From positions 1 through 38,748 of the forward strand of contig JAEYTO010000058.1 in assembly GCA_023433925.1 (NCBI GenBank): a stretch of DNA of 38,748 nt, given 5' to 3'. Shown here one piece after another: positions 12,194 to 20,219 of this stretch; position 1 is the first letter of the stretch, and the number at the start of each line of letters is the position of its first letter. The notes beneath the pieces were generated by a model. The model saw only the letters and a list, made by a program, of their open reading frames with translations, searched no databases and was not told the origin of the DNA. Source of the stretch: Pseudomonadota bacterium. GTDB taxonomy: Bacteria; Desulfobacterota; Desulfovibrionia; Desulfovibrionales; Desulfovibrionaceae. The position numbers and the translations under genes are program-made.

Positions 12194-12440
12194 GGACCTT
12201 TCATCGACCAGTCCGCGTGACCGTGGCAGAGACCCTGCTTCTCAGGTGCCGGCAGACCTGATCATGAATCCCTTTCCTGTAAGCCCGTGTGTAAAATTGG
12301 AAATCGACGGACATTCTTGGTCGGGAAGACTACATCGTTAATAGACTCAAAGGTCTGTTCACGGGGCCGAGCCCGCGGCGAGCCGGAGACGCGGCATGCC
12401 GGCACGAGATTTGTAAACCGTCCGGCAGGAGGATGACCAT
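12194..12440 (+). other. Intergenic region upstream of the membrane coiled-coil gene
   Basis: No gene is supported here. The end of the region holds an AGGAGGA ribosome site for the ATG at 12441. AT-richer stretches near 12290-12350 could hold a promoter, but I see no pair of boxes good enough to name. Confidence 0.5.
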
Positions 12441-13919
12441 ATGGAGGTATTACAGCACTATCCTGCCGCAAGCCTGATCGTGAGCGCGGCTCTGCTCATG
12501 CTGGCTCTCTACTTCGGCAGGCACCCGGCCCATGGGGCCATTTTGAGAGCCTGCCGCGTGGTGCACAACGCCCTGCGACTGAGCGCCCGCTCCGTTAAAA
12601 CCGCCGAAACCCTGCTGCGACAGCGCAATCGAGATGTACTGCTGGCCCAAGGCGCGCTGGAAGTCGAAACCGAGATCGACCGCGAGTTTCAGCGCATCCA
12701 GGGGGTGGTCTCCCGCGACCTGGCTGGCTTCCCGGCCGTGCAGCGAAGCCTTGTCGAAGTGGCGACGCGCATGGAGGAAGATTACCAGGCTACCTTCGAG
12801 GTGCCGCCCACGCCTTCCGCCTGGGTCAAGGTCGTGGAGACCGTGGCCGATCTGGAGGGCTCGGCCAGGGACCGCACGACCGCCGGTGTCCTGAGTGAGA
12901 TCCACAAGACCCTCAAGCGCCAGCAGCAGGAAGCCCTGGATGAATACCGCAAGCAGAGCGCGCGCAGGCATGCCGCGCTGCACCGCATGGCCCCGCGCTG
13001 GCGCGAGATGTCAGGCCGCCTGCGCGACATGGACCGGGTCGCGGGCGGCCTGAACGAGCGCGCCGTGGTCATCGACCGCAAGATGGAGGAGTACGAGGAG
13101 ATCCGGCGCGGGTCGGACAAGATCCTGCGCAAGTTGTCCGCCTCGTCCATGACGCAGTTCTTCATCGCCCTGACTGTGCTCATCATCGCCGTGGGCGGAG
13201 CCATCGTCAACTTCAACCTCATTGCCCTGCCCATGTCCGAAATGGTCGGCGGCGGCAGCTATATAGGGCCGTTCAAGACCTCCAACGTCGCGGCCATGGT
13301 CATCATCCTCGTGGAAACGACCATGGGCTTGTTTCTCGTGGAGTCCCTACGCATCACACGGCTTTTCCCGCTCATCACCATGATGGACGACCGCATGCGC
13401 AAGCGACTGGCCTGGACAGCCTTCGTCATCCTGCTGACCCTGGCCAGCGTCGAGTCGACCCTGGCCTTCATGCGCGACCGCATCGCCGCTGATAACGAGG
13501 CCCTGCGCCACACACTGACCGGCATGGACGGCTTGGCCCAAAACGGAGCGTATGCCTGGATTCCCACCCTAGGCCAAATGGTCCTCGGTTTCATTCTGCC
13601 GTTTTCACTAGCCTTCGTGGCTATCCCTCTGGAATCATTCGTTCACTCCGCACGCACGGTCTTCGGCATGATCGTGCTCGGCATGCTGCAGATCACGGCC
13701 TGGCTCCTTCGGGTGTTCGGCGCGTTGAGCTTGGCCTTGGGCAAGCTTCTGACGGCCTTATACGACGTGTTCATCTTCTTCCCGTTATGGATCGAATGCC
13801 GCGTGCTGATCTCCAGGCAGGTGCATGAATGTGAATTGATTGAAGAAGATGGGCAGGGCGGCAAGGATGAGGTTGCGGAAACCAGCTGGCCCGATGACGG
13901 CGCAACCAAGTCGGCGTAG
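12441..13919 (+). CDS. Unknown membrane protein with long coiled coil
   Basis: 492 residues; I do not recognise the family. One hydrophobic helix at the N-terminus (about 9-25), then a long charged helical region (about 50-235) likely to form coiled coils (for example LKRQQQEALDEYRKQSARR), then at least four membrane segments (about 239-260, 283-301, 323-343, 372-397) and further hydrophobic stretches at 405-448. The C-terminal tail is acidic. The N-terminal helix and the membrane block put the coiled coil on one side of the inner membrane. The next gene, a VWA lipoprotein, starts nine bases after its stop, so the two form an operon and probably work together. A strong AGGAGGA site precedes the start. 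A structural or transport-scaffold role is possible but not shown. Confidence 0.85.
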   Translation: MEVLQHYPAASLIVSAALLMLALYFGRHPAHGAILRACRVVHNALRLSARSVKTAETLLRQRNRDVLLAQGALEVETEIDREFQRIQGVVSRDLAGFPAVQRSLVEVATRMEEDYQATFEVPPTPSAWVKVVETVADLEGSARDRTTAGVLSEIHKTLKRQQQEALDEYRKQSARRHAALHRMAPRWREMSGRLRDMDRVAGGLNERAVVIDRKMEEYEEIRRGSDKILRKLSASSMTQFFIALTVLIIAVGGAIVNFNLIALPMSEMVGGGSYIGPFKTSNVAAMVIILVETTMGLFLVESLRITRLFPLITMMDDRMRKRLAWTAFVILLTLASVESTLAFMRDRIAADNEALRHTLTGMDGLAQNGAYAWIPTLGQMVLGFILPFSLAFVAIPLESFVHSARTVFGMIVLGMLQITAWLLRVFGALSLALGKLLTALYDVFIFFPLWIECRVLISRQVHECELIEEDGQGGKDEVAETSWPDDGATKSA

Positions 13920-13928
13920 GAGTGAGCC

Positions 13929-14615
13929 ATGAGTGCACTCAGTTTCGGCTTCCGGAGCCGCGGGCGCTTTCCGGCGGCGTTCCCCGTGGTGCTGCTGCTG
14001 GCCATCCTTGCCCTGACCGGCTGCCCCGACACCACAAGCCACGCCCGGGCCGTGTACATGCTCCTGGACACTTCGGGCACCTACCGCCAGGAGTTGGAGA
14101 AGGCCCAGGCCATCGCCAGCTGGCTGCTGGCCGCGCTCCAGCCCGGAGATTCCCTGGCCGTTGGCCGCATCGACACGGCCAGCTTCAGCGAAAAGGACAT
14201 CCTGGCCAAGGTGACCTTCGAGAGCAAGCCTTCCACGGCCAACGGCCAGAAGCGTGCCTTTCTGGAGACCTTGAAAAGGGCCCAGGCCCGCGCGGGAGGA
14301 AGCCCCTACACGGACATCACCGGCGGCCTGCTCCAGGCTGCGGAGTACCTGCGCGAGACCGGCGCCGGTCAGAGGACCATCCTTGTCTTCTCGGACATGG
14401 AGGAAGACATCAAGCCTGGTTACGTGCGGGACTTTCCTCTGGATCTCTCCGGCATTCGCGTGGTGGCCCTCAACGTGACCAAGCTGCGTGGCGATCAAAT
14501 CGACCCGCGCAGATATGGGCAACGCCTGGAGGAGTGGCGGCGTCGAGTGGAACAGGGCGGCGGTTCCTTCCAGGTGATCAACGACCTGGAGCGCCTGGAG
14601 CGCATCCTCGAATAG
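13929..14615 (+). CDS. Lipoprotein with von Willebrand factor A domain
   Basis: 228 residues. The signal peptide ends in a lipobox, LALTGC (27-32), so Cys32 would be lipidated. The mature protein is a single VWA domain with most of the metal-ion-dependent adhesion site: DTSGT (47-51, a variant of DxSxS with Thr in the last position), a Thr in YTDIT (128) and an Asp in VFSDMEED (156). Such domains bind protein partners through a divalent cation. The start at 13929 has TAGGAG upstream. The gene follows the membrane coiled-coil gene by nine bases and the two are probably one transcript, ended by the hairpin at 14641. The ligand is unknown. Confidence 0.87.
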   Translation: MSALSFGFRSRGRFPAAFPVVLLLAILALTGCPDTTSHARAVYMLLDTSGTYRQELEKAQAIASWLLAALQPGDSLAVGRIDTASFSEKDILAKVTFESKPSTANGQKRAFLETLKRAQARAGGSPYTDITGGLLQAAEYLRETGAGQRTILVFSDMEEDIKPGYVRDFPLDLSGIRVVALNVTKLRGDQIDPRRYGQRLEEWRRRVEQGGGSFQVINDLERLERILE

Positions 14616-14640
14616 CCTGTCCCGGACGGCGATGATGAAC

Positions 14641-14676
14641 GAGGCCCCGGAGGATATCCTCCGGGGCCTCGATTTA
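14641..14676 (+). terminator. Bidirectional hairpin between convergent genes
   Basis: A perfect 14-bp inverted repeat (GAGGCCCCGGAGGA and its complement) with a 2-base centre, followed by GATTTA. It sits between the convergent VWA lipoprotein and outer-membrane protein genes and could end both transcripts. The T tract is weak on either side. Confidence 0.65.
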
Positions 14677-14719
14677 GGGCTGAACCACCGGGAAGGCGAT
14701 CGTCTTCCCGAGGATTGGC

Positions 14720-16276
14720 TTAGAAGTCGATGCTCAGGCCGGCCACGATCTGGGCTTCCTTGGGGTATTCCTTGCCGTCGTAGTCGAAGGTATCCGCCGA
14801 GAAGGCGCCGGCCACGTCGAAGCGGACGGCCCAGAGATTCAGGCCCAGGCCCAGGGTGTAGACGAGCCCGATGTCGTCCTCGGCCAGGTTGTTGTAGACG
14901 CCGCCGCGCAGGGCCAGGACGCGCAGGATATCCCACTCGACGCCCGCGCGGATGTACTGCGTGTCATAGCCGGGCAGCGCGGTCCGGTTCTTGATCACGT
15001 CGCAGTCCACCTCGATGGTGACCGTCTCGAAGGGAATGAAGGCCACGCCCGCCTGAAGCTGCGGCTTGACCGTCACATCGTCGAATTTCGTGGTGCTGCC
15101 GTTGTCGTTGGTGATCTTGGGGCCCTTGAACTCGGGCGAGTTGAGGTTGCGGCCCACGAGGCCGAACTGCACCCAGCGGAAGCGGGCCATGGCGCCGAGG
15201 TCCACGCCGAAGTTGACCGTCTGCTCGTACTGCTCCTCGGTCTTGCTCAGGAGATCCTCGTTGTCGTTGCCGAACACGAGCAGCTGAGTGCCGTAGACCC
15301 GCCCGACCATGAGCTTCAGGTTGCCGCCCAGGGAGAAGTGCTCGTTGAAGGCATAGCCGTAGGAGAGGGGTACCTCGGCCAGGCCGAAGCCGGTCACGGC
15401 CACGGTGGTCGTATTTTGGGAGAGGTCGCCGCCTCCTCCTCCGCCTGAACTGCTGGCGATGCTTTCAAGCGTGCTGACGAACGGGGCTATTTCGCTTTGA
15501 GTGATGCCTTCCCGCCGTGCAACGTCGTCGATGGCGGCGATGGCCTCATCGGTAAAACCAACACCATTGAGAGTAGCGATCTGCGCAGCAGTCAAGAATG
15601 AGACGTTGTTGATATTCGTATTGTACCCGTTATCGCCTGCAATTTTTTCAATATCAGCACTGATTGCGCCAACGTTCATATCCAGGCCGAGATTGCTTGT
15701 ATCGACATTGGCCACCCAGGCCGCGCCCTGGCCGTAACCGCGCACGCCGAGGGCGAAGCTGCCGACCCGGAAGGCGCTGCCGCCCTGCGCCATGGCCGTG
15801 AGGCCGTTGCCTTTTTCCTGGAGCAGGTTCAGGTCGTTGGCCAGGTTGACCACGGCCCTGAGATCGTCCTCGTTCTTGATGCCGTCGTTCTGCAGCGCTC
15901 CGAGGTCCACGTCCGAGAGGTTCTGGATCACGTCGCCCAGATCCTTGTGCGCGCGGTAGCCGCCGCCGGCGTAGACGACATCCCAGCCCCAGTCCTTGCG
16001 GGCGATGTTGTTGTTGTCCGCCCGGCTGCGGGTCTCACGTTCCCTGCCTTTCTCGTCGACGATCGTTTCGGTCCGGCCGAAGAAGCCGAAGGCAGCCGGA
16101 TTGTAGTACTGGGCCGAGGTGTCCACGGGCGAGGCCACGTTGGCGCCCGCCATGCCCATGGCCCTGGGACCGACGAAGAAGGTGTCCATGGCCTGGGACG
16201 CGGCGGGCAGGGCGAGGATGCCCAGAAGGGCTGTGCTGAACGCCAGTTTGGTTGCACGGAGGCCGATGTGGCGCAT
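14720..16276 (-). CDS. Outer-membrane beta-barrel protein, TraF/PorV-like
   Basis: 518 residues from the ATG at 16276, chosen because GGAG lies at the right distance and a typical signal peptide follows (ending LPAASQA). The mature start FFVGPRAMGMAGANVA and the NPAAFG motif are typical of the FadL/PorV/TraF_2 barrel group, in which the first strand leads into a plug. The rest alternates in beta-strand fashion and ends GLSIDF with a C-terminal Phe, as outer-membrane barrels do. A stretch coded by about 15460-15700 is much richer in A+T than its surroundings and encodes Asn-rich helix-like sequence and a run of six glycines; it looks like a variable loop or insert. The transported ligand, if any, is unknown. 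Confidence 0.8.
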   Translation of the reverse strand: MRHIGLRATKLAFSTALLGILALPAASQAMDTFFVGPRAMGMAGANVASPVDTSAQYYNPAAFGFFGRTETIVDEKGRERETRSRADNNNIARKDWGWDVVYAGGGYRAHKDLGDVIQNLSDVDLGALQNDGIKNEDDLRAVVNLANDLNLLQEKGNGLTAMAQGGSAFRVGSFALGVRGYGQGAAWVANVDTSNLGLDMNVGAISADIEKIAGDNGYNTNINNVSFLTAAQIATLNGVGFTDEAIAAIDDVARREGITQSEIAPFVSTLESIASSSGGGGGGDLSQNTTTVAVTGFGLAEVPLSYGYAFNEHFSLGGNLKLMVGRVYGTQLLVFGNDNEDLLSKTEEQYEQTVNFGVDLGAMARFRWVQFGLVGRNLNSPEFKGPKITNDNGSTTKFDDVTVKPQLQAGVAFIPFETVTIEVDCDVIKNRTALPGYDTQYIRAGVEWDILRVLALRGGVYNNLAEDDIGLVYTLGLGLNLWAVRFDVAGAFSADTFDYDGKEYPKEAQIVAGLSIDF

Positions 16277-16760
16277 GGTCGACTCCAGAATGTCCATGGG
16301 TTGAATGACGCATCTCCTGAAGAGCCTGCCGGTGCACGCCTTCGGACCGTCCGATACGACACGTAGCGGGCGCTATGCGTTCAAATACTCATATATGATG
16401 GAGGCTACGTATCTCTTATCGGCACTACCGAAAGAAAGCTTTATGGCTTGAGGCGATCGAGGTTGCGAGGAAGGCGTTAGTCCATCATTGCCGGACACAG
16501 GCCACGGCATACAGACGCCGGACGGCATTCACGCCGTTTCCGTCCATGCCTCTGACAGTCTTGCCGGAACTCCAGACATGCATTGAAATTGGCGTGCCAA
16601 TGCTCGCGCCGATTATATCCTGTGTTTTCGGATGACTGCGCGCAAAGGCCGGCGGGCATGCGCGTCATGCTCATGACAGGGAGGGCGGTTTCGTTTTGGG
16701 CGCGAAGAGGGTACACGGAATGGACGCGCGTCCCGCTGCGGGCGCTTATCGAGGAAGGCC
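16277..16760. other. Divergent intergenic region between barrel and sigma-54 activator genes
   Basis: No gene is supported here. It holds two small palindromes: GCATTG...CAATGC at 16580-16603, enclosing TTGGC-GT-GCCAA, and GTCATG-CT-CATGAC at 16664-16677. Both lie upstream of the regulator gene and could be operators. A GAGGAAGG ribosome site at about 16750 serves the ATG at 16761. I see no -24/-12 match. Confidence 0.4.
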
Positions 16761-18227
16761 ATGAGCGACACGAGAGGCGAGAATATGGACTCCAGGAGCG
16801 TCCTGGTGGTGGATGACGAGCCCGGCCACAGGCTCATGGTCAGGGCCGTGCTCGCGGACAAGGGCTGGCGCGTGGCCGAGGCCGCCGACGGAGGTTCGGC
16901 GCTCGCGGCCCTGCGCTCGGGCCAGGCCGTGGACGTCGTGCTCCTGGACATGCGCCTGCCGGACATGGACGGGCTGGCCATCCTGCGCGCCGTGCGCGAG
17001 CTGCGGCCCGGCCTGCCCGTGGTCATGCTCACGGCCTTCGGAAGCGTGGGCTCGGCCGTGGAGGCCATGAAGAAGGGCGCCTACGACTATCTCACCAAGC
17101 CTGCGGACAACGACGAGCTGGAGGCCGTGCTGGACAAGGCCTGGCAGTACGGCAGGCTGCTGCGCGAGAACGAGCGGTTGCGCGGCCAGGCCAAGTCCGG
17201 CCCCGATCTCGTGGGCACGGGGCCGGCCATGCGGCGGCTGACCGAGCTGATCGAGCAGGTCGCGCCCAGCGAGGCCACGGTGCTCATCCTGGGGGAATCG
17301 GGCACGGGCAAGGAGCTTGTGGCCGAGAAGATCCACGCCTTGAGCGGCCGCAGGGACGGACCCCTGGTCAAGGTCAACTGCGCGGCCCTGCCGGCCGAGC
17401 TTCTGGAGAGCGAACTGTTCGGCTACCTGCGCGGCGCGTTCACCGGCGCCGTCAAGGACAAGCCGGGCCGTTTTCAGCTCGCGCGCGGCGGCACGCTTTT
17501 CCTTGATGAGATCGGCGAGCTGCCCTTGCCCTTGCAGCCCAAGCTCCTGCGGGCCATCCAGGAGCGCGTGGTGGAGCCCTTGGGCGCGCTGAAGCCCGTG
17601 GAGACCGACGTGCGCATCGTGGCCGCCACGAACCGCGAGCTGCGCGAGGAGGTGCGCGCGGGCCGCTTCCGCGAGGACCTCTACTTCCGGCTCAACGTCC
17701 TGGAGCTGCGCATCCCGCCCCTGCGCGAGCGGCTGGAGGACCTGCCCATCCTGGCCAGCCATCTCCTGCGCAAGCTGGGCCTCAAGAACCGCAAGGAGCT
17801 GCGCGCGGTCTCGCCCGAGTTCCTCGACGCGCTGTCACGCCACGACTGGCCCGGCAACGTGCGCGAGCTGGAGAACGTGCTGGAGCGCGCGCTAATCCTG
17901 GCCCGCGCCGATGTGCTCACGCCCGAGCTTCTGCCGCCCCAGGTCAGGGAGGCCCGCGTCGCCGGCGGCCGTACCGAACAAGCCGGACAAGCCGGACAAG
18001 CCGGGCAGGTCGCCTCATCCGTCCAGGCACGGGCCGAAAGCGGCGCGACGTCCGGCGTGGCGCCGGGCGCGGCGCCGGGCGCGTTGCTGGACGAAGCCGA
18101 GCGCCAAGCCCTGGTGCAGGCCCTGGAGGCGCACGAGGGGCATCGCGAGCGCACGGCCGAGGCCCTGGGCATCAGCCGCCGCACCCTGCAATACAAGCTC
18201 AAGAAGCACGGTCTCATCAAGCGTTGA
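16761..18227 (+). CDS. NtrC/ZraR-type sigma-54-dependent response regulator
   Basis: 488 residues. Receiver domain 13-125 with VVDDE, the phospho-Asp in LLDMRLP (D63) and Lys in LTKPA (K113). Sigma-54 AAA+ domain about 148-385: Walker A GESGTGKE (178-185), the sigma-54 contact loop GAFTGA (225-230) and Walker B TLFLDEIGE (245-253). The residues before the contact loop read GYLR rather than the common GHEK. A Gly/Ala/Gln linker (403-445) precedes a Fis-type helix-turn-helix (about 455-485, ALGISRRTLQYKLKK). The protein needs a partner kinase, and the NtrB/ZraS-type kinase at 7837-9726 is the only one in the window without its own receiver. Its likely target is the sigma-54 promoter at 6937. 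Confidence 0.94.
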   Translation: MSDTRGENMDSRSVLVVDDEPGHRLMVRAVLADKGWRVAEAADGGSALAALRSGQAVDVVLLDMRLPDMDGLAILRAVRELRPGLPVVMLTAFGSVGSAVEAMKKGAYDYLTKPADNDELEAVLDKAWQYGRLLRENERLRGQAKSGPDLVGTGPAMRRLTELIEQVAPSEATVLILGESGTGKELVAEKIHALSGRRDGPLVKVNCAALPAELLESELFGYLRGAFTGAVKDKPGRFQLARGGTLFLDEIGELPLPLQPKLLRAIQERVVEPLGALKPVETDVRIVAATNRELREEVRAGRFREDLYFRLNVLELRIPPLRERLEDLPILASHLLRKLGLKNRKELRAVSPEFLDALSRHDWPGNVRELENVLERALILARADVLTPELLPPQVREARVAGGRTEQAGQAGQAGQVASSVQARAESGATSGVAPGAAPGALLDEAERQALVQALEAHEGHRERTAEALGISRRTLQYKLKKHGLIKR

Positions 18228-18256
18228 GTTTCGCGGAGCTCCCCGGCCCGTCTTGT

Positions 18257-18285
18257 TTGACTGGGCAGGAGTTATGTCCTATTTT
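18257..18285 (+). promoter_or_regulatory. Candidate sigma-70 promoter
   Basis: TTGACT (18257-18262) and TATTTT (18280-18285) are separated by exactly 17 bases. They lie 140 bases upstream of the degenerate nucleotidyltransferase/HD gene and just after the end of the sigma-54 activator gene. Confidence 0.55.
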
Positions 18286-18424
18286 TCACATGTGGAAGGG
18301 CCGGCGGATCGCCTTGCCGGTTGCGCGGTCCGGCTTGTACGGCTACAAGGTTTCTGGCCTCGCCAGGCCTGCATCCCTGCCCACGTAAACGAATACGACT
18401 TCCCCACGGATAAAGGAGATCCCG

Positions 18425-19753
18425 ATGGCCCAGCCCATCAAGCAAGCCGTCGACCTGTGTAAAACGATCATGCGCAACGGCTATGACGCCTACGTCGTCA
18501 ACGCGGGCCTGCAACAGAGCCTGCTTGGCGGGGGGCGACCGGCCGAGGTCGATATCGCCACGGACATGCCCCTGGAGGAGCTCGCCCGGCTCTTCCCCGA
18601 GTGCAAGGCCAGCCCCGAAGGCGGAGTCACCGGCGCGCTCGCCCAGGGCGGCGCGGTTTTCCGCTTCCATGCGGGCGGCGACGAGGAGTCCGGCCATCCC
18701 GAAACGGCGGTCATCAGGATCACGCCGGGCATGGTCAGGCGCATGGAGGAGCAGGGCCTGGCCATGAATCTGGCCTGCGCCTATATCCCCAGCAAGTGCG
18801 GCTCCTACGACGGCTTCGAGGATTTCTCCTCGGGCGATCTGCGGCTGTCCGGCCTGCCCGACGAGACCCTGCGCCACAACCATCTGCTGGGCATCCGCGC
18901 CCTGCGCTACGCGGCCAACTACCAGTTGACCATCGAGCGCAACACCTGGGCCGCCATCGTGCGCAATGCCAGGCGCATCCTGGACTACGTCTCCGTGTCG
19001 GATTTCGTGGACGAGTTCCGCAAGGTCGAGGCCGAGAACATGTGGCTGTTCGTCAAGCTCCTGTTCGACTCCATGATCCTGCACGGGCTCATGCCCGAGG
19101 TCGCGGCCCTGTCCAGGGTCACCCAGACCAGGAACGACGCGAGCAGCCAGATCGAGGACGTGTTCGCGCACACGCTGGAGGTCATGCGCCGCTATCCCGA
19201 GGAGCTGCCCTACGACTGGTACGGCACCCTGGCCTGCCTGTTCCACGATGTCGGCAAGCTCTACACCGTGGAGCATTTCGACGGGAAATGGAATTTCTAC
19301 CAGCACCACAGGGTCGGGGCCAAGGTCACGCGCAAGATCCTCAAGCGGCTGCGCTTCGACCCCGAGGACATCGACCTCATCTGCCATCTCGTGCGCCAGC
19401 ACATGCGCTTCCACTTCATGCTCACGGACCGCGGCATCCGGCGCTTCAAAGCCCTGGACGAGTATCCGCGGCTCATCGAGATCGCCCGCGCCGACATCAA
19501 GGCCAGGGGCGGCAACTACACGTACTTCAACCACAACATGAAGTACCTGGAGCGCGCCGACGTGCCCGAGGACATGCTCGAGCCCCTGCTCAACGGCCGC
19601 GAGATCATGGAGCACACGGGCCTCAAGCCCGGCCCGGCGGTCGGCCTCATCCGCGACGCGCTCCTGAGCGCCCAGATAGCAGCCGAGGTCACGGACACGG
19701 ACAGCGCCATCGCCTTCGTCAAGCACTACAAGGAACGCGAGAAGCTCGGCTGA
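18425..19753 (+). CDS. CCA-adding-enzyme-like protein with degenerate catalytic head and HD domain
   Basis: 442 residues, organised like class II tRNA nucleotidyltransferase/poly(A) polymerase proteins with a C-terminal HD domain. The RNA-binding neck is clear: LLGIRALRYAANYQLTIE (154-171) matches the family's LRALRFAARFGF-type motif. The catalytic head is altered. The usual GGxVRDLLLG reads NAGLQQSLLG (26-35), the DxD motif reads EVD (41-43) before IATD, and the RRDFTINA-type motif reads EEQGLAMNLA (108-117). The HD domain keeps CLFHDVGKLYT (271-281) and His residues near 295. So nucleotide transfer is unlikely and phosphohydrolase activity is possible. A sigma-70-like promoter and a terminator frame it as a single-gene unit. 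Confidence 0.82.
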   Translation: MAQPIKQAVDLCKTIMRNGYDAYVVNAGLQQSLLGGGRPAEVDIATDMPLEELARLFPECKASPEGGVTGALAQGGAVFRFHAGGDEESGHPETAVIRITPGMVRRMEEQGLAMNLACAYIPSKCGSYDGFEDFSSGDLRLSGLPDETLRHNHLLGIRALRYAANYQLTIERNTWAAIVRNARRILDYVSVSDFVDEFRKVEAENMWLFVKLLFDSMILHGLMPEVAALSRVTQTRNDASSQIEDVFAHTLEVMRRYPEELPYDWYGTLACLFHDVGKLYTVEHFDGKWNFYQHHRVGAKVTRKILKRLRFDPEDIDLICHLVRQHMRFHFMLTDRGIRRFKALDEYPRLIEIARADIKARGGNYTYFNHNMKYLERADVPEDMLEPLLNGREIMEHTGLKPGPAVGLIRDALLSAQIAAEVTDTDSAIAFVKHYKEREKLG

Positions 19754-19787
19754 TATCAAGACGGCCGGGCACATGCGGATAAATCGA

Positions 19788-19813
19788 GGGCGGCCGAGGC
19801 CGCCCTTTCTTTT
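19788..19813 (+). terminator. Intrinsic terminator
   Basis: GGGCGGC-CGAG-GCCGCCC followed by TTTCTTTT: a 7-bp GC stem, a 4-nt loop and a T-rich tail. It closes the degenerate nucleotidyltransferase/HD gene. Confidence 0.85.
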
Positions 19814-20219
19814 GGGCGGCCCGCCGATGGAGCGCGCGAGCGCAGGGGCTTCCCTCGCTGGCGGGGGCGGGGAAGTCCACGGCGGCTCTTGTACGGAGAC
19901 TCCGGCGCTTTGGCGCCGTGCAAGTCAACCGGGAGGATCCGTTGCCCCGGCCAAACCCGCTTCGTCAGGGAAATGATCGATGCGGGCCGCCCTGGCCCTT
20001 GCTCCGCGGGCATCGCCCCAAACAGGCGATGTCCAATCGTGCATCCTGCACGATGGTCCCTGCTCCTCTCTATTTCATTTGCAAGCTGACAGAACGTATG
20101 CGCTTTTTTCGTCGTTTTACGCAAAAATACTTGCAATCGTGTCGCAAATAGGCTTGTATCTGCAACCATGGATCTATTATGCGTCCCATGGGGACGCTGA
20201 GGCGGATCAGGAAGGATGC
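19814..20219 (+). other. Hairpin-rich leader upstream of the HD-GYP gene
   Basis: About 400 bases without a supported gene but with a chain of inverted repeats: CTTCCC/GGGAAG (19849-19875), CACGGCG/CGCCGTG (19878-19920), CCGGG/CCCGG (19929-19950), CATCGCC/GGCGATG (20011-20031) and ATCGTGCA/TGCACGAT (20036-20054). They could form a structured 5' leader or a small RNA. I could not fit a known riboswitch consensus. The last part is AT-richer and ends in an AGGAAGGA ribosome site. Confidence 0.5.

Noticed and set aside
17964..18010. Short tandem repeat in the sigma-54 activator gene (Gln-Ala-Gly units)
   Set aside because: It encodes a flexible linker between the AAA+ and DNA-binding domains, common in this family, and has only three units.
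19840..19955. Possible c-di-GMP or cobalamin riboswitch ahead of the HD-GYP gene
   Set aside because: Stem order and the conserved loop sequences of those classes are not found, though GTGCAAGTC at 19918-19926 looked at first like part of a cobalamin element.
19756..20169. A 137-residue minus-strand frame opposite the hairpin-rich leader
   Set aside because: Basic, Pro-rich sequence without motif, running through the terminator at 19788 and five inverted repeats; more likely non-coding.
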